Source of the DNA: Roseovarius sp. SCSIO 43702
GTDB lineage: Bacteria > Pseudomonadota > Alphaproteobacteria > Rhodobacterales > Rhodobacteraceae
Reading direction: 5' to 3'
DNA: 64,000 bases
Assembly: GCF_019599045.1 (NCBI RefSeq)
Contig: NZ_CP080623.1
Coordinates: 2,502,501-2,566,500, forward strand
The position numbers and the translations under genes are program-made. Position 1 is the first letter of the stretch, and every line of letters starts with the position of its first letter. The notes under the pieces were generated by a model. That model had not been told where the DNA came from. It did not search any database and was given only the letters and a program-made list of their open reading frames with translations. Below are positions 46,756-55,507 of this stretch, piece by piece.

Positions 46756-47480
46756 TCCACTATGTCTCCTTTCAGGAAGGCCCGCGCCTGCGGGCTCTGG
46801 GGGTGGGTGAAGAAGCTCTGCGCGGCGGCGTGTTCCTCGATCCGGCCGCCGCGCACGAACAGGACGTCATCGGCAAGGCGCCGGGCCTGTCCCATGTCAT
46901 GCGTCGACATGATGAGGCGCGTGCCCCCGGCGCGGGCCTGCACGAGAATTTCCTCGATCTCGCGCGTCGCCCGCCCATCGAGCGAGGCGGTCGGCTCGTC
47001 AAGGAAAAGGACGTCTGGCCCGCCGATCAGCGCCCGCGCGAGCGCCAGTTTCTGCCGCTCGCCCCCCGAGAGGACCGGCGCGGGGCGGCTTATCATGTTC
47101 CCCAGGCCCACGCGCGTGGCCCAGTCCTCGGCCCGGGCGCGGGCCTCGGCGCGGCGCAGGCCGGAAAGGCGCAGCGGATAGGCGATATTGTCGCGCACCG
47201 ACCGGCGCAGCATCACGGGCGTCTGGAAGACGAAGCCCTGCCGTGCGCGTGCCTCATCCTCGGGGCAGGCCCAGCGCACCTCGCCCTCCTGCACGCGTGC
47301 GATCCCGTGCAGCATCTTCAGAAGCGTCGTCTTGCCCGCGCCGTTGGGGCCGATGACAACGGTGACGCCCGCGCGGCCCAGTTCCAGGTCTATGGGCCCG
47401 ACGATGACGCGGCCGCGCACGCGGGCCACCGCGCCACGCGCCACCAGCGGGAAGAGATCGGGGGCCTGCCTGCTCACCAC
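46752..47480 (-). CDS. tupC: Tungstate ABC transporter ATPase TupC
   Basis: This 242-residue ABC ATPase has Walker A GPNGAGKTT, Q-loop FVFQTPVML, signature LSGGERQKLAL, Walker B VLFLDEPTASLD and STHD. There is no ModC-type TOBE domain, as expected for the TupC subgroup. It overlaps the permease gene by 7 bases and the binding-protein gene by 4. Confidence 0.9.
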   Translation of the reverse strand: MVSRQAPDLFPLVARGAVARVRGRVIVGPIDLELGRAGVTVVIGPNGAGKTTLLKMLHGIARVQEGEVRWACPEDEARARQGFVFQTPVMLRRSVRDNIAYPLRLSGLRRAEARARAEDWATRVGLGNMISRPAPVLSGGERQKLALARALIGGPDVLFLDEPTASLDGRATREIEEILVQARAGGTRLIMSTHDMGQARRLADDVLFVRGGRIEEHAAAQSFFTHPQSPQARAFLKGDIVE

Positions 47481-48178
47481 CGCCCCTCCCTCTCGGTCCG
47501 GCCCAGCCAGTGGATCGCGAAGTTCACGCCGATCGCCATGGCGATGAGCACGAAGCCCAGCGCCAGCGCCAACGCGAAGTCGCCCTTGCCGGTCTCGAGC
47601 GCGATGGCGGTCGTCAACACGCGCGTCGCGTTGTCGATATTGCCGCCCACGATCATGATCGCCCCGACCTCGCCGATGGCGCGGCCGAACCCGGCGAGCG
47701 AGGCGGTCAGCAACGCGCGCCGCCCGTCCCAGATGAGCGCCGCCATACGCTGCCGCCTGGTCGTGTTGAGCGAGATCAGGAGGTCATGGTATTCGGCCCA
47801 GAGCTCGCGCAGCGCCTGGTGCGCGATGGACGCGATGAGCGGCACGATGATGATCACCTGCGCGATGATCATCGCGGTCGGCGTGAAGAGAAGACCCAGC
47901 ACACCGAAGGGCCCCTGCCGCGACAGCAGCACGTAGACCACGAGCCCGACCACCACGGGCGGCAGCCCCATCAGCGCGTTGAGCACCGCGATGGTGGCGC
48001 GACGGAAGCGGAACCGCGAGATGACGAGAAGTGCCGACAAGGGGAGCGCGATGGTGCAGGCGATCACGAGCGCGCTCAGTGTCACACGGAGCGAACGGAG
48101 CGTGATCTCGACCAGATCCGCATCCAGCGTCGCCACGAGCCACACGGCCTGTGCCAATCCATCCCAGAGATCGCCCAC
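47474..48178 (-). CDS. tupB: Tungstate ABC transporter permease TupB
   Basis: The 234-residue permease has five or six hydrophobic segments and the EAA loop AGFGRAIGEVGAIMIVGGNI, characteristic of ModB/TupB. LNALMGLPPVVVGLVVYVLLS is a typical TupB segment. It is the first gene of the minus-strand operon, so the order is permease-ATPase-binding protein, unusual in that the binding protein comes last. Confidence 0.9.
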   Translation of the reverse strand: MGDLWDGLAQAVWLVATLDADLVEITLRSLRVTLSALVIACTIALPLSALLVISRFRFRRATIAVLNALMGLPPVVVGLVVYVLLSRQGPFGVLGLLFTPTAMIIAQVIIIVPLIASIAHQALRELWAEYHDLLISLNTTRRQRMAALIWDGRRALLTASLAGFGRAIGEVGAIMIVGGNIDNATRVLTTAIALETGKGDFALALALGFVLIAMAIGVNFAIHWLGRTEREGRW

Positions 48179-48284
48179 GTCCCACGCGCCCCCGCGCCAG
48201 AAAACTCGCCATCACAGACCACACTCGCGCCCGAAGGGAAAGGGGCGGTCCTTCATCCTGCCGAAAATATCCTCGCCGAAGGCA

Positions 48285-48308
48285 CGGAAAAATCTGCGGA
48301 TTTTTCCG
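48285..48308. repeat. A-rich perfect inverted repeat in the tupB/argE divergent region
   Basis: The arms CGGAAAAATC and GATTTTTCCG flank a TGCG loop (10-bp stem), and GATCGGCGATCGG follows. The site is in the 251-base gap between two divergent genes. The A/T-rich stem stands out in GC-rich surroundings. It may be an operator or an mRNA 5' structure; no partner is evident. Confidence 0.45.
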
Positions 48309-48429
48309 ATCGGCGATCGGCCTCCACCTGCGGCGCCGTCTCTGCACGGATCGGCGACGAAACGGCGCTTGACCCAACGGGGTGCATGATCGCAAGTTCG
48401 GGCGACCGCTCCGTTACGGGACAGCTCGC

Positions 48430-49587
48430 ATGGCCACATATCTCGACCGCACCACCGACATCCTGGGCAGGCTGATTTCCTACCCGACCATCTCGGACCA
48501 GAGCAATCTCGACATGATCGCGGAGTTGCGCGACCGGCTCGAGGACGACGGCGCGCGGGTCGATGTCTGGTATGACGAGACGGGAGCCAAGGCCAACCTC
48601 TTCGCCACGCTCGGACCCGAGGGCGACGGTGGCATCGTCCTTTCCGGTCATACCGACGTGGTGCCGGTGGCCGACCAGGACTGGACCACCGACCCCTTCC
48701 TGTCCGATATCCGGGACGGTCGGGTATATGGGCGCGGCAGTTGCGACATGAAGGGCTTCATCGCCGCCTGCGTGGCGCTTGCGCCGCTGTTTGCGCGGAA
48801 GGTCGCACGCCGGCCCGTGCATTTCGCGTTCACCTATGACGAGGAGACGGGGTGTTTCGGCGGGCAGGCCCTGATCGAAAGCCTGCGCGCCAAGGGTCTG
48901 CGCCCCGGCCTCGCGCTCATCGGAGAGCCCACGTCGATGCGGGTGATCGAAGGCCACAAGGGCTGCTACGAATACAGCACCCATTTCCACGGGCTGGCCG
49001 GGCACGGCTCGGACCCGGAACGGGGTGTGAACGCGGTCGAATACGCGGCGCGCTACGTGGCGCGGTTGCTCGAGTTGAAGGATGCGCTGCGCGAACGTGC
49101 CCCGAGGAACGGCAAGTTCGATCCGCCCTGGACCACGATCAATACCGGCGCGCTGAATGGCGGGGTGGCGCATAACGTGATCCCCAGCTCGGCGCGCGTC
49201 GACTGGGAGATGCGGCCCGTGCAGGCGTCGGATGCGGATTTCGTCAAGGACAGCCTTCGGGACTATTGCGAGGATGTCCTCTTGCCCGCGATGCAGGCCG
49301 TCGATCCCATGGCCCGGATCGACACAGAGATCATCGCCGAGGTCAGCGGGCTGGAACCCGCCGAGGCGAACGAGGCGCGGGCGATTATCCTGGAACTGAC
49401 CGGCGCGGAACATTCCGAACTGGTGGCGTTCGGCACCGAGGCCGGTCTTTTCCAGCAATACGGGATGTCGGCCGTCGTCTGCGGACCGGGATCCATCGAG
49501 CATGCGCACAAGCCCGACGAGTTCGTCTCGCTTGAGCAGTTGTCGCAATGCGTCGGGATGCTGGAGCGGCTGGCAGAGACGCTGTAG
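48430..49587 (+). CDS. argE: Acetylornithine deacetylase (ArgE-type M20 peptidase)
   Basis: This 385-residue M20 enzyme has the metal ligands in LSGHTDVVPV and YGRGSCDMKG, with the catalytic base Glu in YDEETGCFGG. IGEPTSMRVIEGHKGCYEY and the dimerisation domain (HGLAGHGSDPERGVNA) match ArgE more than DapE. PGSIEHAHKPDEFV holds the last His. It releases ornithine from acetylornithine. The start at 48430 (MATYLDRTTDILGRLIS) is the family start; the ribosome site is weak. Confidence 0.9.
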   Translation: MATYLDRTTDILGRLISYPTISDQSNLDMIAELRDRLEDDGARVDVWYDETGAKANLFATLGPEGDGGIVLSGHTDVVPVADQDWTTDPFLSDIRDGRVYGRGSCDMKGFIAACVALAPLFARKVARRPVHFAFTYDEETGCFGGQALIESLRAKGLRPGLALIGEPTSMRVIEGHKGCYEYSTHFHGLAGHGSDPERGVNAVEYAARYVARLLELKDALRERAPRNGKFDPPWTTINTGALNGGVAHNVIPSSARVDWEMRPVQASDADFVKDSLRDYCEDVLLPAMQAVDPMARIDTEIIAEVSGLEPAEANEARAIILELTGAEHSELVAFGTEAGLFQQYGMSAVVCGPGSIEHAHKPDEFVSLEQLSQCVGMLERLAETL

Positions 49588-49596
49588 ATCAGGACG

Positions 49597-50322
49597 CTAT
49601 TGCCGCCTGAAAGTCAGATAATGCGGCACCCGGCCCTCGCGCAGGGCCTTCTTCTCGTAGCGGGTGGAGATCCAGTCGTCCCAGGGCGCGCGCCAGTCCG
49701 ATGGGCGCTCGGCCAGCCAGTCGAAGCCCTGGCGCGGCACCTCCTCGAGCGTCTGGCGAACGTAGTCGGGGATATCCGTCGCCACCCGCAGGATCGCGCC
49801 GGGTTTCATCACGCGCGCCAGCGGTTCAAGATGCTCCGGCGTGACGAAGCGGCGGCGATGATGGCGTTTCTTCGGCCATGGATCGGGATAGAGCAGGAAC
49901 GCGCGCGAAATGCTTGCCCGCGGCAACACGTCGAAGAGATCGCGCACGTCGCCGGGGTGAACGGAAAGGTTTTCGACGCCCGCACGCCGGATCTTGCCCA
50001 GCAGCATGGCGACACCGTTGATGAACGGCTCGGCCCCGATGATCGCCACGCCGGGATGCGCCTGCGCCTGGTGGATGAGGTGTTCTCCGCCGCCGAAACC
50101 GATCTCGAGCCAGACGTCGCGGTCGCCGAAACGGGCATCGAGATCGAGCGGCGTGCGATCGGGGTTCTCGTCCCATCCGACAGGTCCGGGCGACAGCGCG
50201 GCAAGGTCCTCGTCCAGATACCTCTGCTGGCTTGGCTTCAACGCCTTGCCCTTGAAACGACCGTAGAAGTTTCGCCAGGGCGCGCCCGAGGCATGCGTGG
50301 CCGGTTTGTCATCCTTGCTCAT
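49597..50322 (-). CDS. trmB: tRNA (guanine46-N7)-methyltransferase TrmB
   Basis: This 241-residue SAM methyltransferase has motif I VWLEIGFGGGEHL, the PDPWPKKRHHRRR loop that binds tRNA, and C-terminal YEKKALREGRVPHYL. It modifies G46 in the tRNA variable loop. The N-terminal extension MSKDDKPATHASGAPWRNFYGRFKG is usual in Alphaproteobacteria. It converges with argE, 9 bases between stops. Confidence 0.94.
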   Translation of the reverse strand: MSKDDKPATHASGAPWRNFYGRFKGKALKPSQQRYLDEDLAALSPGPVGWDENPDRTPLDLDARFGDRDVWLEIGFGGGEHLIHQAQAHPGVAIIGAEPFINGVAMLLGKIRRAGVENLSVHPGDVRDLFDVLPRASISRAFLLYPDPWPKKRHHRRRFVTPEHLEPLARVMKPGAILRVATDIPDYVRQTLEEVPRQGFDWLAERPSDWRAPWDDWISTRYEKKALREGRVPHYLTFRRQ

Positions 50323-50381
50323 GGCGCTGGCATTTAGCGCCGCCGCGTCGGCGGTGCAATCCGTTAGCTTGAACCCGTCCT

Positions 50382-51212
50382 TCAGTCGCCGTTCGATACC
50401 TGGCCGGCGCCGAACCCTCGCCCGCCTGCCGCCTCCGAGCCGCCGCCCGGGGCACCGCCGGCCGCCGTGCTTGATCCGGCGGCAAGGCCGTTTTCCTCTT
50501 CGGTGATGAAGGCCACAAGCGATTGAAGATCGGGATTGGTCTCCTCTACGAAAGTTCTGATCCGGCGCATGGCGGCCTGCATTCGGGCCGGGTCATGTGC
50601 TCCCGGCCGAAAGCCCGGCGTGCCCGCCACGTTCCGGGCCGCGGCGAAAGCAAGCGCGGGCTGCGCCGGTTGCCGCGTCCCCGCCCAGCGTGGACCGCCA
50701 AGCCAGACGGCGGCGAACATGACCTTCGCCTTGATCTCGGGCACGCCGCCCACGCGCAGCGCGTCGTAGAACATCACGTGCACGTCATGCCATGGTGCAG
50801 CGTGGTAGTTCGGCCCGCTCTCGTTGCCGATGCCGCAATAGGCGTCGTGGAGCGCCGCCGCGTTGGTGAAGTCCTGCGACGTCGGCTCGCCGACGATGCC
50901 GACGAAGATCTGCGGGATGGAGGCGCCGTCGGTGATGATCCCTTCGTGGGCGATCCACCGTTGCCGCCCGCCATCGAGGAACTGAAGCTCGTTGAGCGTG
51001 GGATAGAACGCCGCGGTGCGGGACGGGATGCGCGTGGGCCGCGAGCGGTCCACCTGAACCGGGCTGTTGATGAACCGGCAATTGGCATCGCCGCGCTCAC
51101 AGGTCGCCGCCACGGCAGGCACATCCGGCTCGGACGGGCGCACCGACAGCACGTCGCAGGCCATCAGCGAGAGGCTCGCGCCGGCGACCAGGAGAGGAAA
51201 CAGGGCCTTCAT
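50382..51212 (-). CDS. DUF1353 family lipoprotein
   Basis: The protein has 276 residues with a lipoprotein signal and lipobox SLMAC (Cys19). DUF1353 is recognisable around residues 70-165: WIAHEGIITDGASIPQ, AALHDAYCG and a run ending in FYDALRVGGV. The fold is linked to small, mostly phage or secreted, proteins of unknown function. The C-terminal 60 residues are Gly/Ala-rich and low complexity (AAGGAPGGGSEAAGGRGF). A plausible promoter lies just upstream at 51221-51249. Confidence 0.8.
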   Translation of the reverse strand: MKALFPLLVAGASLSLMACDVLSVRPSEPDVPAVAATCERGDANCRFINSPVQVDRSRPTRIPSRTAAFYPTLNELQFLDGGRQRWIAHEGIITDGASIPQIFVGIVGEPTSQDFTNAAALHDAYCGIGNESGPNYHAAPWHDVHVMFYDALRVGGVPEIKAKVMFAAVWLGGPRWAGTRQPAQPALAFAAARNVAGTPGFRPGAHDPARMQAAMRRIRTFVEETNPDLQSLVAFITEEENGLAAGSSTAAGGAPGGGSEAAGGRGFGAGQVSNGD

Positions 51213-51220
51213 GCCCGGCC

Positions 51221-51249
51221 ATGGTCGGCAAATTGCACGGTCGTGTCAA
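51221..51249 (-). promoter_or_regulatory. Possible sigma-70 promoter for the DUF1353 lipoprotein gene
   Basis: On the minus strand TTGACA (51249-51244) is followed after 17 bases by GACCAT (51226-51221), a weak -10 (three of six). The ATG at 51212 begins only eight bases after it, which would make the mRNA nearly leaderless. The -35 is a perfect consensus; the -10 is poor. Confidence 0.3.
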
Positions 51250-51315
51250 ATCCGCGCGACCCGCGACCGCAGCGACGGGGCGCGCGCAGGCCCCGCCGTT
51301 GCGATGCGACTGGCC

Positions 51316-52482
51316 TCAGACTTCCTTCCTGAGCGTGTCGACGAGATCCAGACGCTCCCAGCTGAACCCGCCGTCATCCTCGGGTTCGCGACCGAAATGG
51401 CCGTAGGCGGCGGTGCGCTCGTAGATGGGCTTGTTGAGGTCGAGCGCCTCGCGGATACCGCGCGGTGTGAGGTCCATGGACTTGCGGATGGCCTTCTCGA
51501 TATCCGCCGGATCGACTTCGCCAGTGCCATGCGTGTCCGCATAGATGGACAGCGGTTTCGACACGCCGATCGCATAGCTGAGCTGGATCGTGACGCGCTC
51601 GGCCATGCCGGCGGCGACGACGTTCTTGGCAAGATACCGGGCGGCGTAGGCCGCGGAGCGGTCCACCTTGGTCGGGTCCTTGCCCGAGAAGGCGCCGCCG
51701 CCATGGGGCGCCGCCCCCCCGTATGTGTCCACGATGATCTTGCGCCCGGTGAGGCCCGCATCGCCATCCGGCCCGCCGATCACGAATTTCCCGGTCGGGT
51801 TCACATGCCACTCGGTCTCCTCGGTGAGCCATCCGTCGGGCAGCACCTCGCGGATATAAGGCTCGACGATGGCGCGGATGTCATCGCTTTCGAGACTTTC
51901 ATCGAGATGCTGGGTGGACAGCACCAGCGAGCTCACGCGCACCGGCTTGCCGTCCTCGTAGACGACCGAAAGCTGGCTTTTCGCATCCGGGCCGAGCACG
52001 GGTTCCGCGCCGCTCTTGCGCACTTCGGCGAGGCGGCGCAGGATCGCGTGGCTGAACTGGATGGGGGCCGGCATATAGGCGTCGGTCTCATTCGTGGCGA
52101 AGCCGAACATGATGCCCTGATCGCCCGCACCGTCCTTGTCGACGCCTTGCGAGATATGCGCCGACTGCTCGTGCAGGAAGTTCAGGACATGGCAGGTGTT
52201 CCAGTGGAACTTCTCCTGCTCGTAGCCGATGTCCTTGATGCAATCGCGCGCGATCTGGTTGACGCGGCCCATGAAATCCTTGAGCCGTTCCTCGCAGGAC
52301 AACCCGATCTCGCCTCCGATCACCACGAGGCCCGAGGTCGCGAAGGTCTCGGCCGCGACACGTGCCGTGTCCTCCTTGCGCAGCAATGCGTCGAGGATCG
52401 CATCCGAGATCCGGTCACAGACCTTGTCCGGGTGCCCCTCCGACACGGATTCGGAGGTGAAGATGTAGTTGTCTCTTGCCAT
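51316..52482 (-). CDS. metK: S-adenosylmethionine synthase
   Basis: This 388-residue enzyme has the GHPDK motif (residues 16-20), [19 protein letters not shown]-equivalent [13 protein letters not shown], and the P-loop-like [22 protein letters not shown] split in two parts. It makes SAM from methionine and ATP. The ribosome site GGAG in front of the ATG at 52482 lies inside a SAM/SAH riboswitch (52488-52533), so translation should fall when SAM is high. Confidence 0.97.
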   Translation of the reverse strand: MARDNYIFTSESVSEGHPDKVCDRISDAILDALLRKEDTARVAAETFATSGLVVIGGEIGLSCEERLKDFMGRVNQIARDCIKDIGYEQEKFHWNTCHVLNFLHEQSAHISQGVDKDGAGDQGIMFGFATNETDAYMPAPIQFSHAILRRLAEVRKSGAEPVLGPDAKSQLSVVYEDGKPVRVSSLVLSTQHLDESLESDDIRAIVEPYIREVLPDGWLTEETEWHVNPTGKFVIGGPDGDAGLTGRKIIVDTYGGAAPHGGGAFSGKDPTKVDRSAAYAARYLAKNVVAAGMAERVTIQLSYAIGVSKPLSIYADTHGTGEVDPADIEKAIRKSMDLTPRGIREALDLNKPIYERTAAYGHFGREPEDDGGFSWERLDLVDTLRKEV

Positions 52483-52487
52483 GGGAA

Positions 52488-52533
52488 TGCTCCATTAAGG
52501 GTTACCCCGTCACGCCAGGAAGCCGTTGTGACA
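52488..52533 (-). promoter_or_regulatory. SAM/SAH riboswitch in the metK leader
   Basis: Read on the minus strand, GTCACAACGGCTTCCTGGCG is followed by TGAC, so GTCA(C) pairs with (G)TGAC as the stem and ACGGCTTCCTGGC forms the ligand pocket. The 3' part ends in TTAATGGAGCA, where the GGAG is the metK ribosome site and would pair back to the loop as a pseudoknot (CTTCC/GGAG). The layout and the conserved bases match the SAM/SAH class known from Rhodobacterales metK leaders. It should act at translation. Confidence 0.9.
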
Positions 52534-52567
52534 GTTGTTTCTCCGTTACGCGCAGGCGGCGCGGGGG

Positions 52568-54070
52568 TCAATCACGAAGAGCGGCCGCACGCGGCCCGCG
52601 TGTCAGGAAAGCGGCAAACAGGCTCAAAAGCGCCACACCGAAGAGCGGCCAGTCGCCCCAGCGGGCATAGGGCGTCGCGGGGCGCGCGCCGGGCAAGATC
52701 GCGTCGATATACCCGGTTTCACCCAGGCCGAGCCGCGCCGTCACCGCGCCTTGCGCGTCGATCATCGCCGAGATCCCGGTATTCGCGGCACGGATCATCG
52801 GCAGGCCGGTCTCGATGGCGCGCATACGCGCATGATCGAGATGCATGTAGGGCATCGTGAGCTGACCGAACCACGCATCGTTGGTGACGAGCACGCTCCA
52901 ATCCGCACGCCCCTCGAAACCGCGCAGGTCATGGGGAAAGATGCCCTCGTAGCAGATGAGCGGCAGGCCCTGCCCCAGCTCGCCCAGGTCGAGAAGCGGC
53001 TGCTCCCAGGGACCGGGCGCATAGCCGTAGCCCTGTGCCGAGGCGAGATGCGTGATGCCGAGCCGACCCAGCGCGTCGCCGAAGGGAACATATTCGCCGA
53101 AGGGCACGAGATGGCGCTTGTCATAGACCTGCAGCCCCTCGTCGGTCAGCGCGGCGAGCGAGTTGTAGTAGAGCAGCCCCTCGTTGCGCTGCACGCCGAA
53201 GATCAGGGGGGCGCCTCGGGCCGCGTCGCTCATTTCGGCGACGAACGCCCCTGCCCGATCGAGGAGCGCGGGCACCGAGGTTTCGGGCCAGACGACGAGA
53301 TCGGGCGCGCGCCCCGCCGCACCCTCCTCCGCCGTGAGATCGAGCGCGCGCTCGAAGAAACGGATCATGTGATCGGGATGCCACTTGAGGTGCTGCGGCG
53401 CGTTGGGTTGCACGATCCGCACGAGGTGATCGGTGGGCTGGGGCCCGCCCGCCTGGCGCTGCGCGCCCCAGAACCATGCGCCGCCGACGAGCAGTGCAAG
53501 CGCCACGAAGGCAACCACCCGCGCGCGACCCGATACGGCCATCATCGCCGCGACCAGTCCGAGCGACAGGAAGGTCAGGCCGTGGACACCCCCCAGGGCC
53601 GCGAGTTGCGCCACGGGAGTTTCAAGCCAGAACGATCCGATGGGCGACCAGGGAAACCCCGTGAGCGCGTAGGCACGGAAGAACTCGGCCAGCATGAAGG
53701 ACGGCACGAGCGCCAGCGCGATGCGACGCTGCTCCCCGGCCAGCCAATGCGCAAGCAACGTGGCCGTTCCCCAGATGAGGGACATGCCTCCCGCGATACC
53801 GAGCACCGCGAAGGGGGCCATCCAGCCGTGTCGCACGGGATCGACGAGAAACGGGTCGACGATCCAGAAATGGGTCGCCGTGAAATAGCCCACCCCCCCG
53901 ATCCATCCGCGCCAGAACGCGGCACGCAGGCGCGAAGCGGGTTGCGAGAGAGCCCACAGAAGCAGGACGAACGCCAGCGCGGCAAGCCACCACAGCGAGA
54001 ACGGCGCCTGCCCCGTGCCCATCGCCGCGCCGGTCCCGAGGCAGAGCCAGCGCAGTCGACCTTCACTCAC
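52568..54070 (-). CDS. lnt: Apolipoprotein N-acyltransferase
   Basis: The protein has 500 residues. An N-terminal bundle of about seven membrane segments is followed by a nitrilase domain (about 215-470), with catalytic Glu in WPETSVPALL, Lys in YDKRHLVPFGEYVPF and Cys in LICYEGIFPHDL. A final membrane helix near the C-terminus is present. It adds the third acyl chain to lipoproteins, the step before LolCDE. It overlaps corC by 8 bases. Confidence 0.95.
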   Translation of the reverse strand: MSEGRLRWLCLGTGAAMGTGQAPFSLWWLAALAFVLLLWALSQPASRLRAAFWRGWIGGVGYFTATHFWIVDPFLVDPVRHGWMAPFAVLGIAGGMSLIWGTATLLAHWLAGEQRRIALALVPSFMLAEFFRAYALTGFPWSPIGSFWLETPVAQLAALGGVHGLTFLSLGLVAAMMAVSGRARVVAFVALALLVGGAWFWGAQRQAGGPQPTDHLVRIVQPNAPQHLKWHPDHMIRFFERALDLTAEEGAAGRAPDLVVWPETSVPALLDRAGAFVAEMSDAARGAPLIFGVQRNEGLLYYNSLAALTDEGLQVYDKRHLVPFGEYVPFGDALGRLGITHLASAQGYGYAPGPWEQPLLDLGELGQGLPLICYEGIFPHDLRGFEGRADWSVLVTNDAWFGQLTMPYMHLDHARMRAIETGLPMIRAANTGISAMIDAQGAVTARLGLGETGYIDAILPGARPATPYARWGDWPLFGVALLSLFAAFLTRGPRAAALRD

Positions 54071-54953
54071 CCGCGATGTCCGTGAGGCGCACGCGGAGCC
54101 GCTTGACGCGTCTCGGATCGGCCTCCAGCACTTCGATCACCGCGCCGGTCGGGTGTTCGATCACCTCGCCGCGAACCGGCACCCGGCCCAGCATCATGAC
54201 CACCAGCCCGCCCAGCGTGTCGATCTCCTCTTCGTCGACATCCTCCATCTCGGTGAGCGAGAGACCGGTTTCCGCCTCGAATTCGTCAAGCGGGGTCTTG
54301 GCCAGGGCGATGTAACAGCCCGGTTTTTCCTCGGTCCAGTAGTTCTCGTCGTCGATGTCGTGCTCGTCCTCGATCTCGCCCACGACCTGCTCGATCAGAT
54401 CCTCGATGGTCACGAGCCCGTCGACACCGCCATATTCGTCGATGACAAGCGCCATGTGGCGTCGTTCGCTCTGCATCTTGGCCATCAGCACGCCGATCGG
54501 CATCGAGGGCGGCACGTAGAACATCGGGCGCAGCAGACGCTTGAGCGAGAAGCGCGCACCGGTGCCGTTGAACCCGTGCTTGAGCGCGAAATCCTTGACG
54601 TGCACCATGCCGAGGGGCGTATCGAGCGTCCCCTTGTAGACCGGCAGGCGCGAAAGCCCGCTTTCGCGGAAGACCTCGACGAGCTCGTCCTTGGTGATCG
54701 TGCTCGGCACGCTCACGATGTCGGCCTTGGGAATCGCCACGTCCTCGACGGTCTTGCGGCTGAGATTGACCATGCCGGGCACGTCGGAGGCATGGGGGGC
54801 GCTCGATGCGGCCGCGTCCTCGTCCTCGGAGTCGCCCGGAACGAACGAGCCGAAAATGCGCGAAAAGAATCCGCCCCGCTCGTCGTCATCTTCCGGCCTC
54901 GTGTCCTGCGCGCGCTGCGCCGCCGTAGAAGACCCGTCTGTGCTCTCGCCCAT
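54063..54953 (-). CDS. HlyC/CorC family CBS-domain protein
   Basis: The protein has 296 residues. Two CBS domains (about 65-185: [36 protein letters not shown] as ALVIDEYGG...) are followed by a CorC_HlyC C-terminal domain ([17 protein letters not shown]). There is no DUF21 membrane domain, so it is the cytosolic CorC type. E. coli CorC is linked to Mg/Co efflux. The N-terminal 45 residues are polar and low complexity. The order lnt-corC-ybeY-phoH is conserved. Confidence 0.9.
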   Translation of the reverse strand: MGESTDGSSTAAQRAQDTRPEDDDERGGFFSRIFGSFVPGDSEDEDAAASSAPHASDVPGMVNLSRKTVEDVAIPKADIVSVPSTITKDELVEVFRESGLSRLPVYKGTLDTPLGMVHVKDFALKHGFNGTGARFSLKRLLRPMFYVPPSMPIGVLMAKMQSERRHMALVIDEYGGVDGLVTIEDLIEQVVGEIEDEHDIDDENYWTEEKPGCYIALAKTPLDEFEAETGLSLTEMEDVDEEEIDTLGGLVVMMLGRVPVRGEVIEHPTGAVIEVLEADPRRVKRLRVRLTDIAGE

Positions 54954-54991
54954 CTTTCTCTTTCCGTTTGCGCGGACCTTTCCGGCCCGCC

Positions 54992-55483
54992 TCAGATGTA
55001 GGGGTCTGTTATCCCCATTTCACCCAGTATCGCAACCTCCAGCCGCTCCATCAAGGCGGCATCCCGCGCGTCCTCGTGGTCGTAGCCCAAAAGATGCAGC
55101 GTCGCGTGCACGAGCAGGTGGGTGACGTGATCGGCCAGTGGCCTGCCGGCGCCGTCCGCCTCGCGCGCGCAGGTGTCGAAGGCGATGGCGATGTCGCCCA
55201 GCTCCGTGTCGCCTTGCGGATCGGGCGGATCGGGCGCCTTGCCGGGCGTCGCTGCCGCGCGTTCCTCGCTGGGCCAGCTCAGCACGTTGGTCGGCCGGGG
55301 CTTGTCCCGGAAATCGGCATTCAGGACGGCGATGCGGGCGTCGTCACAGCCAAGCACGCTTACGTGCCACTCGCCGGGATCGAGACCCAGATGCGCGAGC
55401 GTCGCGGCCGCCGCCCGCTCGGCCAGCGCGGCAAGCCCCGCCTCGTGCCAGCGGACATCCTCGATCAGTGTTTCGGTCGGCAT
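54992..55483 (-). CDS. ybeY: rRNA maturation endoribonuclease YbeY
   Basis: This 163-residue metalloprotein has the Zn motif H-x3-H-x5-H in LVHATLHLLGYDHEDA. NVLSWPSEE and LGDIAIAFDTC are family features. It processes 16S rRNA 3' ends. It sits 38 bases upstream of corC and 24 bases after phoH on the same strand. Confidence 0.95.
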   Translation of the reverse strand: MPTETLIEDVRWHEAGLAALAERAAAATLAHLGLDPGEWHVSVLGCDDARIAVLNADFRDKPRPTNVLSWPSEERAAATPGKAPDPPDPQGDTELGDIAIAFDTCAREADGAGRPLADHVTHLLVHATLHLLGYDHEDARDAALMERLEVAILGEMGITDPYI

Positions 55484-55507
55484 AGGTCGGTGCGCGAGCC
55501 CCTTCGG

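Noticed and set aside
51067..52860. A 597-codon plus-strand frame opposite metK
   Set aside because: It overlaps metK and its riboswitch; no coding features on the plus strand.
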